DNA of 62,698 bases from Acrocarpospora corrugata (GCF_009687845.1 NZ_BLAD01000048.1:123358-186055); one strand, 5' to 3'; counted from the first letter of the stretch, positions 24,546 to 34,034 are shown. The notes: a model not told the origin generated them from the letters alone. Translations and numbers: made by a program.

Positions 24546-25739
24546 TCAAACCACCCCCGCCTCGCGTCTCCCCGTGAGCTCTCTCCGCTCGGCGGGTAAT
24601 ACCGCAGCCAAGCGCCAGCCCCGGCCCATCGGGCCGACGGACAGGGCACCGCCCAATAGCTCGACGCGCTCTCTCATCCCGACCAAACCGTGCCCCATAC
24701 CTGACCCGGCGCCCCGGGCCGCGGCCGGTTCTGAGGGGTCCGCTGGCGTGCGGCCGCTGTCCTCGATCTGGATTCGGACCGAGTCGTCGGATGTCACGGC
24801 GACGTCGAGGGTCACCCGCGCGGACGGGCCGGCGTGGCGGATCGTGTTGGCGAGGGCCTCCTGGGTGAGGCGGAGGACGGTGATGCCCCGGAGTGGGTCC
24901 AGGTGGACGGCGGACGGGTCGATGGTGGCGTCGACGCGGAGGCCGGTGGCTCTGGCGCGGTCGATGACGACGGTGAGTGCGTCGGGGAGGCCGCCGGGGT
25001 CGACGAAGGCGGTGGCCGGGAAGGGGGTGGGGTCGCGCAGGATGCCGACGAGTTTGCGCAGGTCGGCGAGGGCGGCGGTGCTGGAGGTGTGGAGGTCGTC
25101 GAGGACTTCGGTGAGGCGCGGGTCGGTGCCGGCGGGGAGGACGTGCCGGGCGATGCCGACGCGCAGGACCATGGAGGAGACGTGGTGGGCGACCAGGTCG
25201 TGCAGTTCTCTGGCGATGGCGGTGCGTTCCGCGGCGCGGGCGGCGGCGATGCGTCCGGCCGCGCTGTCCCGCTCCCGCCGGGCGGCATCCCGCTCAAGCC
25301 GGACATATCCCCCGAGTAGCAGCGGCAGCCCGACCATGATGACCATGCGGAACCCGGCCGCGCCGATGGTGGCGGGCAGCTTGTCGAGCAGGTTGAAGCA
25401 GACGACCGCACCGAGCACGACCGCCCCCACCGCGACCTGCCGCCCGCTCACCCGCACGGCCAGCTCGAACAGCAGCACGCAGGCCAGCACCTTGAGCACG
25501 GGCGCGACCGCGAAGCCGTACTGATCGGCGACCAGGAGCAGGCCCGACTGGACGAGCAGGGCGGACAGCGGCGACCAGCGGCAGAGCCCGCTGAGCACGA
25601 GCGCGGCGAGCGCCTGGACCCAGTCGCGCGCCGTCACTCCGGGCACGAGCCAGAGCAGATCGCCCACCAGCGCGGCGAGCAGAATCGCCAGCCGCGCCAG
25701 CAGGTAATCCGGCTCGAAGATGCGCTCGATCCACGCCAC
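24546..25739 (-). CDS. Membrane sensor histidine kinase (NarL/DesK family)
   Basis: About 397 residues. An N-terminal membrane region of five or six helices (through MVIMVGLPLLLGGYV) lacks an extracellular sensor domain. The HisKA_3 dimerisation helix has the phosphoacceptor His in ARELHDLVAHHVSSMVLRVG near residue 180, and the ATPase domain has LTQEALANTIRHAG and GSGMGHGLVGMRERVELLGG. I set the start at the GTG at 25739; the frame remains open into a 31-base tandem repeat upstream, and this start has no clear ribosome site, so it is uncertain. It presumably phosphorylates the response regulator at 23669. The signal is unknown. Confidence 0.87.
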   Translation of the reverse strand: MAWIERIFEPDYLLARLAILLAALVGDLLWLVPGVTARDWVQALAALVLSGLCRWSPLSALLVQSGLLLVADQYGFAVAPVLKVLACVLLFELAVRVSGRQVAVGAVVLGAVVCFNLLDKLPATIGAAGFRMVIMVGLPLLLGGYVRLERDAARRERDSAAGRIAAARAAERTAIARELHDLVAHHVSSMVLRVGIARHVLPAGTDPRLTEVLDDLHTSSTAALADLRKLVGILRDPTPFPATAFVDPGGLPDALTVVIDRARATGLRVDATIDPSAVHLDPLRGITVLRLTQEALANTIRHAGPSARVTLDVAVTSDDSVRIQIEDSGRTPADPSEPAAARGAGSGMGHGLVGMRERVELLGGALSVGPMGRGWRLAAVLPAERRELTGRREAGVV

Positions 25740-25804
25740 GCCCGCAGCGTAAACGCCGCCACCGACAGAAACCTCCTCCACCGGGAGGAGGCCGCCGGGA
25801 GTCA

Positions 25805-25911
25805 AGGGCACCCGGAAGGAGGGCACCCCCGAGGCGAGAGCACCCGTAGGAGGGCACCCCGGAGGCGAGAGCACCACGAGCAGGGCACCGCGAGGCGAGA
25901 GCACCGCGAGG
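25805..25911. repeat. 31-base tandem repeat upstream of the histidine kinase
   Basis: Three units at 25821-25844, 25852-25875 and 25883-25905 share GGGCACC(C)-CGAGGCGAGAGCACC and recur every 31 bases, with a partial copy at 25805. The array lies between the carboxylate-amine ligase stop (25929) and the kinase start. It may be a minisatellite or a set of binding sites. Confidence 0.7.
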
Positions 25912-25928
25912 ACGCTCCAGGGGAAGCG

Positions 25929-27023
25929 TCAGCCTACGGCGGTCTCCTTCAGGACCAGGTCCACCACGTCGGTGAGCTGGCCCCGCTGGTTGAAGGCGGC
26001 CCGTTGCCGGGCGGCCGAACTCCCCCGGGCCAGCGCGTCCGCCGCGAGGGCCGCCACCGTCGGCCAGTCCTCCAGCTGTTCCAGGGTCGGCCGCAGATCC
26101 TCCAGCAGCCACTCGATCAGCCCGGGGGCCGGCACCGGCTTGCCGTCGACCGGCGAGATCAGGTCGCCCTCCAGGCCCGACCGCGCGGCCCGCCAGTGCC
26201 CCGCGCGCAGCAGCGTGGGCCGGACGTCGCCACGCGGCGGCGAGCCGGCCTCGATCGCGGCCGTCTCCCTGACGACCAGGGCGCGGAACAGCCCGGCCAG
26301 CAGGATGACATCGTCCACCAACGGGCAGGCGTCACAGATCCGGAGTTCCATCGTTGGCACATGTGTGGACAGCCGGATGTCGAAATAGACCATGCCCGCG
26401 TCGTCGATGACCCCGGCGGTGACCAGGTCGGCGACGGCCTGGTCGTACTCGGCCGCGCCCGAGAACGGCCCGACCATGCCGGCCGTCGGCCAGCGCTGCC
26501 AGGCCACCGCGCGGCTGCTCGCGTAGCCGCTGTCGGCCTCGAACCAGTACGGCGAGCTGGCGCTCAACGCGAGCAGGGCGGGCAACCACGGCTCCACCCG
26601 CTGGGCCACCAGCACCGCCAGATCCCGGTCATCGATGTCCACATGGACCTGCGCCCCGCAAATCAGCTGTTCCCTGGCGATGAACTGATAGGTGTCGTGC
26701 AGATACTGGTAGCGGTCGTCGGCGGTGAGCGAGAACCCGCCGGCGCCGTGCAATGGGGAGGTGCCGGCGCTGGAGATGCCCAGGCCGTGCGGCGCCGCGG
26801 ACGCCATCAGGCGGCGCCGCAGGCCGACCAGGTCGGCCCGGAGCGCGGCCAGGTCGGTGGTGGGCTCGCTGTTGGTCTCCACCACCGCCCGTTGCAGCTC
26901 GGCGGAGAATGCGGCCTCGGGCAACCCGTCCAGCACCACGTGCGCCTGCGGGGTCAACCTCCGGCTCACGAGATCGACGACGTGGAACTCCTCTTCGACG
27001 CCTAGTGCCACCTTGTGAGTCAT
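25929..27023 (-). CDS. Carboxylate-amine ligase (YbdK/GCS2 family)
   Basis: A 364-residue ATP-grasp-like ligase of the glutamate-cysteine ligase GCS2 family. The opening VALGVEEEFHVVD carries the metal-binding glutamates; HGAGGFSLTADDRYQYLHDTYQF and AQVHVDIDDRDLAV are further conserved segments. The start ATG at 27023 gives the usual N-terminus. Family members join a carboxylate to an amine using ATP; weak glutamate-cysteine ligase activity is known for YbdK. Because actinomycetes use mycothiol, the physiological product is probably not glutathione. It is divergent from the DyP peroxidase gene, with 131 bases between the starts. Confidence 0.85.
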   Translation of the reverse strand: MTHKVALGVEEEFHVVDLVSRRLTPQAHVVLDGLPEAAFSAELQRAVVETNSEPTTDLAALRADLVGLRRRLMASAAPHGLGISSAGTSPLHGAGGFSLTADDRYQYLHDTYQFIAREQLICGAQVHVDIDDRDLAVLVAQRVEPWLPALLALSASSPYWFEADSGYASSRAVAWQRWPTAGMVGPFSGAAEYDQAVADLVTAGVIDDAGMVYFDIRLSTHVPTMELRICDACPLVDDVILLAGLFRALVVRETAAIEAGSPPRGDVRPTLLRAGHWRAARSGLEGDLISPVDGKPVPAPGLIEWLLEDLRPTLEQLEDWPTVAALAADALARGSSAARQRAAFNQRGQLTDVVDLVLKETAVG

Positions 27024-27154
27024 GCAAGGGGATTTACCCACTTGCCCCGGTATGCAGCGCGCGAATTCCATTGACCGGCAAATGAAACATTTCACACTTC
27101 TCGCGACTCAAAGCAGTGGGGACCACTTACACCCACGAAACGGGGATAGACCAC

Positions 27155-28531
27155 ATGGCGGTAGAGCTCTTCAACCCGAAACCGCTCGCCTGGGACTCGG
27201 CCGATCTGGACGCCGACACCCGCGAGATGCTGGCCACGCTCCAGCCCAACATTCTCCGCGCTCACGTGCGGGAACACCTGTCGGTGCTGTTCGTCCGCTT
27301 CGCCGTACCAGACGACGGGCGGCGCTTCGTCCGGGGCCTGGTCCCGCTGATGAAGTCGGCCAGGCGGCACCTGGAGGAGGTCCGCCGCTTCGACCAGTCC
27401 CGCACCCAGGGCAGCCCCTACGTCGGCCTCGGCCTAAGCAGATCCGGTTACCGCCACTTAGGTCACGATATTTCGGATTTGCGGAAATTTGGGGATTTGG
27501 CCTTCCGGGAGGGGATGAAGAAGCGGGCGGTGGTCCTGGACGATCCGCCGAGCCACGAGTGGGACGCGGCCTACCAGCGGGACATCCACGCCGTCGTGCT
27601 GGTCGGGGACTCCGACCCGGAGGCGTACCGGGCGACCCTGGCGAGGGTGCGCGCGCTCATCCCGCCGGACGCCCGGATCCTCGGCGAGGAGACCGGCGTC
27701 GCGCAGCGGAACAAGGCCGGTGAGGGGATCGAGCACTTCGGCTACGTGGACGGCCGCAGCCAGCCCCTGTTCCTGGCCGACCAGGTCAGCAAGGAGCCCG
27801 GCCGCAACTGGGATCCGTTCTTCCCGCTCTCCCAGATCCTGGTCCCCGACCCGCTGGCCCCCGACCCCGACCGCCATTTCGGCAGCTATTTCGTCTTCCG
27901 CAAGCTGGAGCAGAACGTCCGCGCCTTCCAGCGCGCCGAACAGGACCTGGCCGACGCCCTCGGCCTGTCCGGACCGGCCAGGGCCCGCGCCGGCGCCCTC
28001 CTGGTGGGCCGGTTCAGGAACGGTACGCCCCTGCTCCTGCACCCCGACCCCAGCTCGGACGGCTGGGCGGTGCAGAACAACTTCAACTACACCCGCGACC
28101 CTGGCGGCAAGTGCCCGATGGCCGCGCACATCCGCAAGACCAACCCCCGCGACGGCCTGGAGCGCGGCGTCATGATGGCCCGCCGCGGCCAGACCTACGG
28201 CGTGCGCACCGACCAGCCCTGGGACGACGCCTCCCCGGAGACCCGCCCGACCGGCGGTGTCGGCCTGCTCTTCATGGCCTTCAACTCCAGCCTGGAGGCC
28301 CAGTTCGAGTTCACCCAGCAGAGCTGGGCCAACAACCCGGACTTCCCCGACGGGAGCGTCGGCCACGACCCGGTGATCGGCCAGGGCCCGCGCGACATCC
28401 AGGTCACCCACCCGGACTCCTGGGGCTCCGACACGCTCACCCCCGAGGTCCGCCAGATCCCGCAGACCGTCACCATGCGCGGCGGCGAGTACTTCTTCAT
28501 GCCCTCCCTGGCCTACCTGAAGAAGGTCTAG
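27155..28531 (+). CDS. DyP-type peroxidase
   Basis: A 458-residue dye-decolorising-type haem peroxidase. The family signature GxxDG is GYVDG at residues 196-200, with catalytic Asp199. The proximal haem His is H325 in PMAAHIRKTNPRD, and the distal Arg is R343 or R344 in MARRGQTYG. The ATG at 27155 is preceded by ACGGGGATAGACC; an earlier in-frame GTG at 27116 is less likely. There is no Tat signal and no encapsulin-targeting tail, so I predict a cytoplasmic enzyme. At 458 residues it is longer than the 300-residue B type. It converges on the ABC exporter with a four-base overlap. Confidence 0.9.
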   Translation: MAVELFNPKPLAWDSADLDADTREMLATLQPNILRAHVREHLSVLFVRFAVPDDGRRFVRGLVPLMKSARRHLEEVRRFDQSRTQGSPYVGLGLSRSGYRHLGHDISDLRKFGDLAFREGMKKRAVVLDDPPSHEWDAAYQRDIHAVVLVGDSDPEAYRATLARVRALIPPDARILGEETGVAQRNKAGEGIEHFGYVDGRSQPLFLADQVSKEPGRNWDPFFPLSQILVPDPLAPDPDRHFGSYFVFRKLEQNVRAFQRAEQDLADALGLSGPARARAGALLVGRFRNGTPLLLHPDPSSDGWAVQNNFNYTRDPGGKCPMAAHIRKTNPRDGLERGVMMARRGQTYGVRTDQPWDDASPETRPTGGVGLLFMAFNSSLEAQFEFTQQSWANNPDFPDGSVGHDPVIGQGPRDIQVTHPDSWGSDTLTPEVRQIPQTVTMRGGEYFFMPSLAYLKKV

Positions 28532-30348
28532 GACGAGAGGCTGTCCAGCCAGGCGTTGCGCAGCCCGGCGAACCGCCCGGCCGCCGCGACCAGCTGGTCC
28601 GGCGGCCCGTCCTCGACCACCCGCCCGTCGTCGACCACGAGCACCCGGTCGGCGATCTCCACGGTGGACAGCCGGTGCGCGATGATCAGGGCGGTCCGGT
28701 CCGCCAGGATGGTCCGCAGCGCCCGCTGGACCAGGCGTTCGCTCGGCACGTCCAGGCTGGAGGTGGCCTCGTCCAGGATCAGCACGGCCGGGTCCGCCAG
28801 GAAGGCGCGGGCGAAGGCGACCAGCTGGCGCTGCCCCGCCGACATCCGCCCGCCGCGTTTGCCCACCTCGGCCTCGTAGCCGCCGGGCAGGCTCCGCACG
28901 AACTCGTGCGCGCCGATCGCCCGGGTCGCGGCGATCACGTCGCCCATCGGCGCGCCCGGCCGCCCGAGCCGGATGTTGTCCGCGACCGTGCCGCTGAACA
29001 GGAAGTTCTCCTGGGTGACCATGACCACGGCCTGCCGCAGCGTGGCCTCGTCCAGATCGCGCAGGTCCACCTCGTCGAGCAGCACCCGGCCGGTGACCGG
29101 GTCGTAGAAGCGGGAGATCAGTTTGGCCAGGGTGGTCTTGCCGGCGCCGGTCGCGCCGACCACGGCGACGGTCTGCCCGGCCGGGATGTCCAGGTCCAGG
29201 CGGTGCAGCACGGGAACGTCGGCCTTGTAGGAGAAGCGGACGTCGTCGAAGCGCACCGCGCCCCTGGCCGCGTCGAGCGGGACCGGCCGCTCCGGCTCGG
29301 CGACGGCGGGCGGCTCCTCCAGCACGCCGGACAGCTTCTCCAGGGCCGCGCCCGCCGACTGCAGGGTGTTGTAGAACTGGCTGATCTCCTGCATCGGCTC
29401 GTAGAACTGCCGCAGGTACAGCAGGAAGGCCGCGACCACGCCGGCGGTGACCTCGCCGTGGAAGGCCAGCCAGCCGCCGTACACCAGGACCAGCGCGATC
29501 GTCACGTTGCCGATCAGTTTGATGCCCGGCATGAAGATCGCGACCAGCTGCATGCTGCGGTGGTTGGCGGCCCGGTAGTCCTCGTTCAGCTCCTCGAAGA
29601 TCTCCTGGTTGCGAGGTTCGCGGCGGAAGGTCTGGGCCGCCTTGATCCCGGTCATCGACTCGACGAAATGCACGATGACCAGGGCGACCGTCTCCCTGGT
29701 CCGGCGGTAGGCGAGGCTCGACGCGCGCCGGAACCAGCGCGTCGCCAGCAGCAGCAGCGGCAGCGGCGCCAGCGCCACCAGGCCCAGCTGCACGTCCAGG
29801 ACGAGCAGCACCACCGCGGTCCCGGCCAGCGTCAGCACCGCCGTCACCAGGCCGTCGAACCCGGCCTGCAGCAGCTCGGCGATCGCCTCCACGTCCGAGG
29901 TGAGCCGCGAGATCACCCGGCCGGAGGTGTACTTCTCGTGGAACGACAGCGACAGCCGCTGGAAGTGCGTGAACACCCGCCGCCGTAACTCCAGCAGGAT
30001 GTCCTGCCCGATCCGGCCGGAGGTGCGGAGAAACGCCTGCCGGGTCAGCGCCTGCACCAGCGCCGTCACCAGGATCGCCGCCACGATCACGACCAGCGTC
30101 CTGGCGCCCTCGCCGCGCGTCATCGGCGGGATCCCGGCGTCGATGCCCACCCCCACCAGGTACGGAATGGCGAGCCCGGCCGCGTTGGACACCACGATGA
30201 CGGCGATCATCCCGCCGATGGCCCGGCGGTGCGGGCGCATCAGATCGCCCAGCAGCCGGCGGGAACGCTCGCGCAGCAGCAGCGAGATCCGCTCCGGCAT
30301 GCCGTCCTGGTTCTCGGCGGCGACCCCGCGCCAGTCCTGGACCGTCAT
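28528..30348 (-). CDS. ABC exporter half-transporter (consensus Walker B, variant signature)
   Basis: A 606-residue type IV ABC exporter subunit with six membrane helices followed by an NBD. Walker A is VGATGAGKTT, Walker B ends AVLILDEATSSLD with the catalytic Glu, and the H-loop is IIAHRLST, but the signature is MSAGQRQ rather than LSGGQ. It overlaps the other half-transporter gene by ATGA, so the two form a heterodimer. In such pairs the degenerate site uses the variant signature of one subunit and the altered Walker B of the other, which is what this pair shows. Substrate unknown (drug or lipid). Confidence 0.92.
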   Translation of the reverse strand: MTVQDWRGVAAENQDGMPERISLLLRERSRRLLGDLMRPHRRAIGGMIAVIVVSNAAGLAIPYLVGVGIDAGIPPMTRGEGARTLVVIVAAILVTALVQALTRQAFLRTSGRIGQDILLELRRRVFTHFQRLSLSFHEKYTSGRVISRLTSDVEAIAELLQAGFDGLVTAVLTLAGTAVVLLVLDVQLGLVALAPLPLLLLATRWFRRASSLAYRRTRETVALVIVHFVESMTGIKAAQTFRREPRNQEIFEELNEDYRAANHRSMQLVAIFMPGIKLIGNVTIALVLVYGGWLAFHGEVTAGVVAAFLLYLRQFYEPMQEISQFYNTLQSAGAALEKLSGVLEEPPAVAEPERPVPLDAARGAVRFDDVRFSYKADVPVLHRLDLDIPAGQTVAVVGATGAGKTTLAKLISRFYDPVTGRVLLDEVDLRDLDEATLRQAVVMVTQENFLFSGTVADNIRLGRPGAPMGDVIAATRAIGAHEFVRSLPGGYEAEVGKRGGRMSAGQRQLVAFARAFLADPAVLILDEATSSLDVPSERLVQRALRTILADRTALIIAHRLSTVEIADRVLVVDDGRVVEDGPPDQLVAAAGRFAGLRNAWLDSLSS

Positions 30349-32102
30349 CGCAGCGCCTCCTCGGCGGCCAGCAGCGACCGGTACTCCGGCACCCCGTCGA
30401 GCAGTTCGTGGTGGGTGCCGACGTGCGCGATCGTCCCGTTCTTCAGCAGCGCGACCCGATCGGCCAGCAGCACGGTGGAGGCCCGGTGCGCCACCACCAG
30501 GCCGGTCGCGTCCGCGAGCACCCGCCGCAGCGCCTCCTCCACCAGCGCCTCGGTCTCCACGTCCAGCGCCGACAGCGTGTCGTCCAGCACCAGGATCTTG
30601 GGCCGGCCCAGCACCGCGCGGGCCAGCGCGAGCCGCTGCCGCTGCCCGCCGGACAGCGACATGCCCTGCTCGCCGATCCGGGTGTCCAGACCCCAGGGCA
30701 GCTCGTACGCGAAGGTGGCCTGCGCGATCTCCAAGGCGGCCCGGACCTCGGCGTCACCGGCGTCGCCGTGGCCGAGCGTGATGTTCTCCCGCACGCTCAT
30801 CGAGAACAGCGTCGGCTCCTCGAACGCGGTCGCCACCACCGACCGCAGCGCGGGCAGCGTGAGCTCCCGCACGTCCTGCCCGTCGATCGTGACCCGCCCG
30901 GCGGTGGCGTCGATCAGCCGCGGCACCAGCGCGGTGAGCGTGGTCTTGCCGGAACCGGTGGCCCCGACGATCGCCACCGTCTCCCCCGGGCGCACCTCCA
31001 GCGACAGCTCCCGCAGCACCGGCTCGGCGGCCCCGGGGAAGCGGAACTCCACCCCCTCGAAGCGCAGCAGCCCGCGCGGCCGGTCGATGACCGCGTGACC
31101 GCCGACGATCGAGGGCGGGGTGTCGAGCACCTCCATCACCCGGTCGGCCGAGGTCATCGCCTCCTGGCCCATGGCCAGGATGTAGCCGAGAGAGGCGACC
31201 GGCCAGACCAGCTGCAGGACGAACGTGGTGAAGGCCACCAGCGTGCCCACAGTCAGCCCGCCGCCGCCGACCGCGACCGCGCCGAGCAGCAGCACCAGGG
31301 CGAGCGTGACGTTGGGGATCACCTCCAGGAAGGTGAAGAAGCGGGAGGCCAGCCGTACCTTCGTCATCGAGGTGCGGTGGACCTTCAGGGCCTGCTCGTC
31401 GTAGCCCTCGAAGACGTGGCGGCCGCGGCCGAAGGCCTTGATGGTGCGGATGCCGAGGGCGGACTCCTCCACCGTGGTGGCGAGATCGCCCTGCTCGTCC
31501 TGGACCTGGCGGGAGACCACCATGTAGCGGCGTTCGAACCGGACCGAGACGTAGACGATCGGCACCACCGACGCGGCCACCAGCAGGCCGAGCGGCCAGA
31601 ACAGGTGCAGCAGCACGATCGTGACCGTGGTCAGCTGGAGGATGTTCATGACCAGGAACAGGGCGCCGAAGCCGAAGAAGCGGCGGATCGTGGACAGGTC
31701 GGTGGTGGCCCGGGAGAGCAGCTGGCCGGACTGCCACTCGTCGTGGAAGCTCATCGGCAGGCGTTGCAGGTGGGCGTACAGGTCGTTGCGGATCGCGGTC
31801 TCCACGCCGAAGACCACCGAGCCCTGGCACCACCGGCGCAGGAAGGTCAGGAACGCCTCGACGACCCCGAGCCCCAGCGCCAGCAGGCCCAGCCAGTAGA
31901 GCTGCCCGAGATCACGGTGAACCACCGCGCCGTCGATGATCTCCCCGCCGACCAGCGGGATGACGACCCCGGCCGCGATCCCGACGACCGCGGCCACCCA
32001 GACGACAATCGTGACACCGACGTAAGGCCGAAGGTAGGACTTCAGCCGCCAGAGCGAGTTGGAGGCGGACGGAGGATTGGGTCTTTCGCCAGCTGCGGAC
32101 AT
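30345..32102 (-). CDS. ABC exporter half-transporter (Asp-substituted Walker B, consensus signature)
   Basis: A 585-residue exporter subunit. The membrane domain starts near RPYVGVTIVVWVAAVVGIAAG. The NBD has Walker A VGATGSGKTT and an intact signature LSGGQRQRLALARAVL, but Walker B reads KILVLDDTLSALD, with Asp in place of the catalytic Glu. The H-loop AHRAST is intact. It pairs with the overlapping downstream gene to give one competent and one degenerate ATP site. I use the ATG at 32102; a GTG five codons upstream abuts GAGGA with no spacing. It starts the two-gene unit. Confidence 0.9.
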   Translation of the reverse strand: MSAAGERPNPPSASNSLWRLKSYLRPYVGVTIVVWVAAVVGIAAGVVIPLVGGEIIDGAVVHRDLGQLYWLGLLALGLGVVEAFLTFLRRWCQGSVVFGVETAIRNDLYAHLQRLPMSFHDEWQSGQLLSRATTDLSTIRRFFGFGALFLVMNILQLTTVTIVLLHLFWPLGLLVAASVVPIVYVSVRFERRYMVVSRQVQDEQGDLATTVEESALGIRTIKAFGRGRHVFEGYDEQALKVHRTSMTKVRLASRFFTFLEVIPNVTLALVLLLGAVAVGGGGLTVGTLVAFTTFVLQLVWPVASLGYILAMGQEAMTSADRVMEVLDTPPSIVGGHAVIDRPRGLLRFEGVEFRFPGAAEPVLRELSLEVRPGETVAIVGATGSGKTTLTALVPRLIDATAGRVTIDGQDVRELTLPALRSVVATAFEEPTLFSMSVRENITLGHGDAGDAEVRAALEIAQATFAYELPWGLDTRIGEQGMSLSGGQRQRLALARAVLGRPKILVLDDTLSALDVETEALVEEALRRVLADATGLVVAHRASTVLLADRVALLKNGTIAHVGTHHELLDGVPEYRSLLAAEEALR

Positions 32103-32220
32103 AGGCAGGCAGGTCACTCCTCAGGCCGGGGGAACCAGGGGGACCCACCCAGCCTAAGCAACCGCATCAACCGATTTTCGGCGTGCGGCACCGAATCCGC
32201 GTTTCCAGCCGAACCGGAAA

Positions 32221-32841
32221 CTACGCCTGGGTGTCGTCGCTGCTGACCGGAGTCGGCAGGGTGCCGGCGTTGTGCTCGGTCAGCCGCCAGCCCCGGTGCG
32301 ACTCCTCCAGGATGGACCAGGAACAGTTCCCGAGGCTGCCCAGCGCGGGCCAGAGCGGCTCAGGAAGCCCCAGAACGGCCGCTATGCCGAGCCGGATGGC
32401 CGCGCCGTGCGAGGCGACGACCAGCAGCCCGTCCTCGTCCAGGACGGCGGCCCAGCGGCGGATCGCGGCGCTGACGCGGCGGGCCACGTCGGGGACCGGC
32501 TCGCCGTTGGGCGCCTGCCAGGCCTGGAACTCGACCGGCCAGCCGGCCCGGATCTCCTCCCGGGTCAGGCCCTCCCAGGCGCCGCCGCCGCGTTCCCGCA
32601 GCTCCTTGTCGACGGTGACGTCGAGACCGGTGAGGCGGGCCAGCGCCTGAGCGGTCTCGAACGCGCGCTGGAGATCCGAGGAGACGATCATCGTCGGCTT
32701 GAGCGCGGCGAGCAGCGACGCCGCCCGCGCGGCCTGGGCGACGCCGACCTCGTCGAGGGGGATGTCGGTGTGGCCCTGGAAACGGTGCTCCACGTTCCAG
32801 CGCGTCTGCCCGTGCCGGAGGCAGACGATCCTTCTGGTCAC
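32221..32841 (-). CDS. Histidine phosphatase family protein, glucosyl-3-phosphoglycerate phosphatase-like
   Basis: A 206-residue phosphatase of the phosphoglycerate-mutase superfamily. The phosphohistidine motif LRHGQTRWN holds catalytic His10, and VVASHGAAIRLG supplies the second His. FQGHTDIPLDEVG is typical of the mycobacterial GpgP relatives that dephosphorylate glucosyl-3-phosphoglycerate; that assignment is by context and similarity. It overlaps the rsfS stop as ATGA and follows nadD-rsfS, a common actinobacterial order. Confidence 0.85.
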   Translation of the reverse strand: MTRRIVCLRHGQTRWNVEHRFQGHTDIPLDEVGVAQAARAASLLAALKPTMIVSSDLQRAFETAQALARLTGLDVTVDKELRERGGGAWEGLTREEIRAGWPVEFQAWQAPNGEPVPDVARRVSAAIRRWAAVLDEDGLLVVASHGAAIRLGIAAVLGLPEPLWPALGSLGNCSWSILEESHRGWRLTEHNAGTLPTPVSSDDTQA

Positions 32842-33242
32842 TCAACCGCCCCGCGGGAGCGCTGGGCCGCGACCTTGGTCACGCTGTCGGGCAGGGCGAT
32901 GGCGGGGCAGTCCTTCCACAGGCGCTCCAGGCCGTAGAAGGTGCGCTCCTCCTCGTGCTGCACGTGCACGACGATGTCGATGTAGTCGAGGAGGACCCAG
33001 CGGCCCTCCCGCTCGCCCTCGCGGCGGACCGGCTTGGCGGCGGCGTCCACCCGCAGGCGCTCCTCGATCTCGTCCACGATGGCGCGGACCTGGCGGTCGT
33101 TGGCGGCGGAGCAGACGACGAAGGCGTCGGTGATGACGAGCCGGTCGCTGACGTCGTAGGCGATGATGTCGTCGGCCAGTTTGTCGGCCGCGGCCTCGGC
33201 GGCGACCTGGACCAGCTGGATGGATCTCTCGGATGCGGTCAC
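32838..33242 (-). CDS. rsfS: Ribosome silencing factor RsfS
   Basis: A 134-residue protein of the RsfS/DUF143 family, which binds ribosomal protein L14 and blocks subunit joining in starvation. VCSAANDRQVRAIVDEIEERL and WVLLDYIDIVVHVQHEEERTFYGLERLWKD are the conserved segments. The start is a GTG at 33242; GGAGG lies 13 bases upstream, a little far. The frame is open further upstream but only reads an nadD shadow. It is the middle gene of nadD-rsfS-gpgP. Confidence 0.94.
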   Translation of the reverse strand: MTASERSIQLVQVAAEAAADKLADDIIAYDVSDRLVITDAFVVCSAANDRQVRAIVDEIEERLRVDAAAKPVRREGEREGRWVLLDYIDIVVHVQHEEERTFYGLERLWKDCPAIALPDSVTKVAAQRSRGAVE

Positions 33243-33325
33243 GATGCGGTTCTGTCCTCCATTGATAGGGATGGGGCAGTTCCAGTCCCCTCCCAGGGTG
33301 CCGACCGGACGGCGGCCCTTCAAGC

Positions 33326-33949
33326 CTATTCGCCGCCGCCGACAATCTCTCCCTGGTAAAGCGCCCGCTTGCCGATGTACTGCACGATGCCGTCGGGCAC
33401 CAGGTACCAGATCGGCTGCCCCGCCTGGACCCGGTCGCGGCACTCGGAGGAGGAGATGGACAGGGCCGGGATCTCGATCAGGCTGATCATGCCTTCGGGC
33501 AGGCCGGGATCCTGCAGCGTGTGCCCCGGCCGGGTGCAGCCGACGAAATGGGCGATGGTGAAGAGTTCATCGACGTCCCGCCAGCTCAGGATCTGCGCCA
33601 GCGCGTCGGCGCCGGTGATGAAGTAGAGCTCCACCCCGGGCCCGTAGACGCGGTGTATGTCGCGCAGTGTGTCGATGGTGAAGGTCGGCCCCGACCGGTC
33701 GATGTCCACCCGGCTGACCGAGAACCGAGGGTTGGAGGCGGTCGCGATGACCGTCATGAGATACCGGTCCTCGGGCGCGGAGACGATCTTGTCCGCCTTC
33801 TGCCACGGCTGGCCGGTGGGGACGAAGACCACCTCGTCCAGGTCGTAGTGGTGCGCGACCTCACTCGCCGCCACCAGGTGCCCGTGGTGGATGGGATCGA
33901 ACGTGCCGCCCATGATGCCAAGCCGCCTGGTGGCAGCCCCGTTCCTCAT
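33326..33949 (-). CDS. nadD: Nicotinate-nucleotide adenylyltransferase
   Basis: A 207-residue NadD that makes deamido-NAD from nicotinate mononucleotide and ATP. The nucleotidyltransferase motif [12 protein letters not shown] lies near residues 14-25, and ISSSECRDR near the C-terminus stands in for the usual ISST-x-x-R motif. I chose the ATG at 33949; others lie four codons upstream and twelve codons downstream. It is the first gene of the nadD-rsfS-phosphatase run, divergent from the M48 peptidase gene. Confidence 0.93.
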   Translation of the reverse strand: MRNGAATRRLGIMGGTFDPIHHGHLVAASEVAHHYDLDEVVFVPTGQPWQKADKIVSAPEDRYLMTVIATASNPRFSVSRVDIDRSGPTFTIDTLRDIHRVYGPGVELYFITGADALAQILSWRDVDELFTIAHFVGCTRPGHTLQDPGLPEGMISLIEIPALSISSSECRDRVQAGQPIWYLVPDGIVQYIGKRALYQGEIVGGGE

Positions 33950-34034
33950 AAGACGGACCATAACCTGGGGACCGTGCCCGTCCTGAAAGCGGGTTCATGC
34001 GCATCAGAAGAAACACCGACGTAGCATGCCCAGC

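Noticed and set aside
25805-25911. Possible CRISPR array in the 31-base repeats
   Set aside because: The gaps between units are only seven bases and there are no cas genes; a tandem repeat explains it.
28111-29988. A 625-codon plus-strand frame across the DyP end and the ABC exporter
   Set aside because: It crosses two well-supported genes on opposite strands and has no recognisable domain.
33243-33443. A 67-residue N-terminal extension of RsfS
   Set aside because: It overlaps the end of nadD in another frame and is not part of the RsfS family length.
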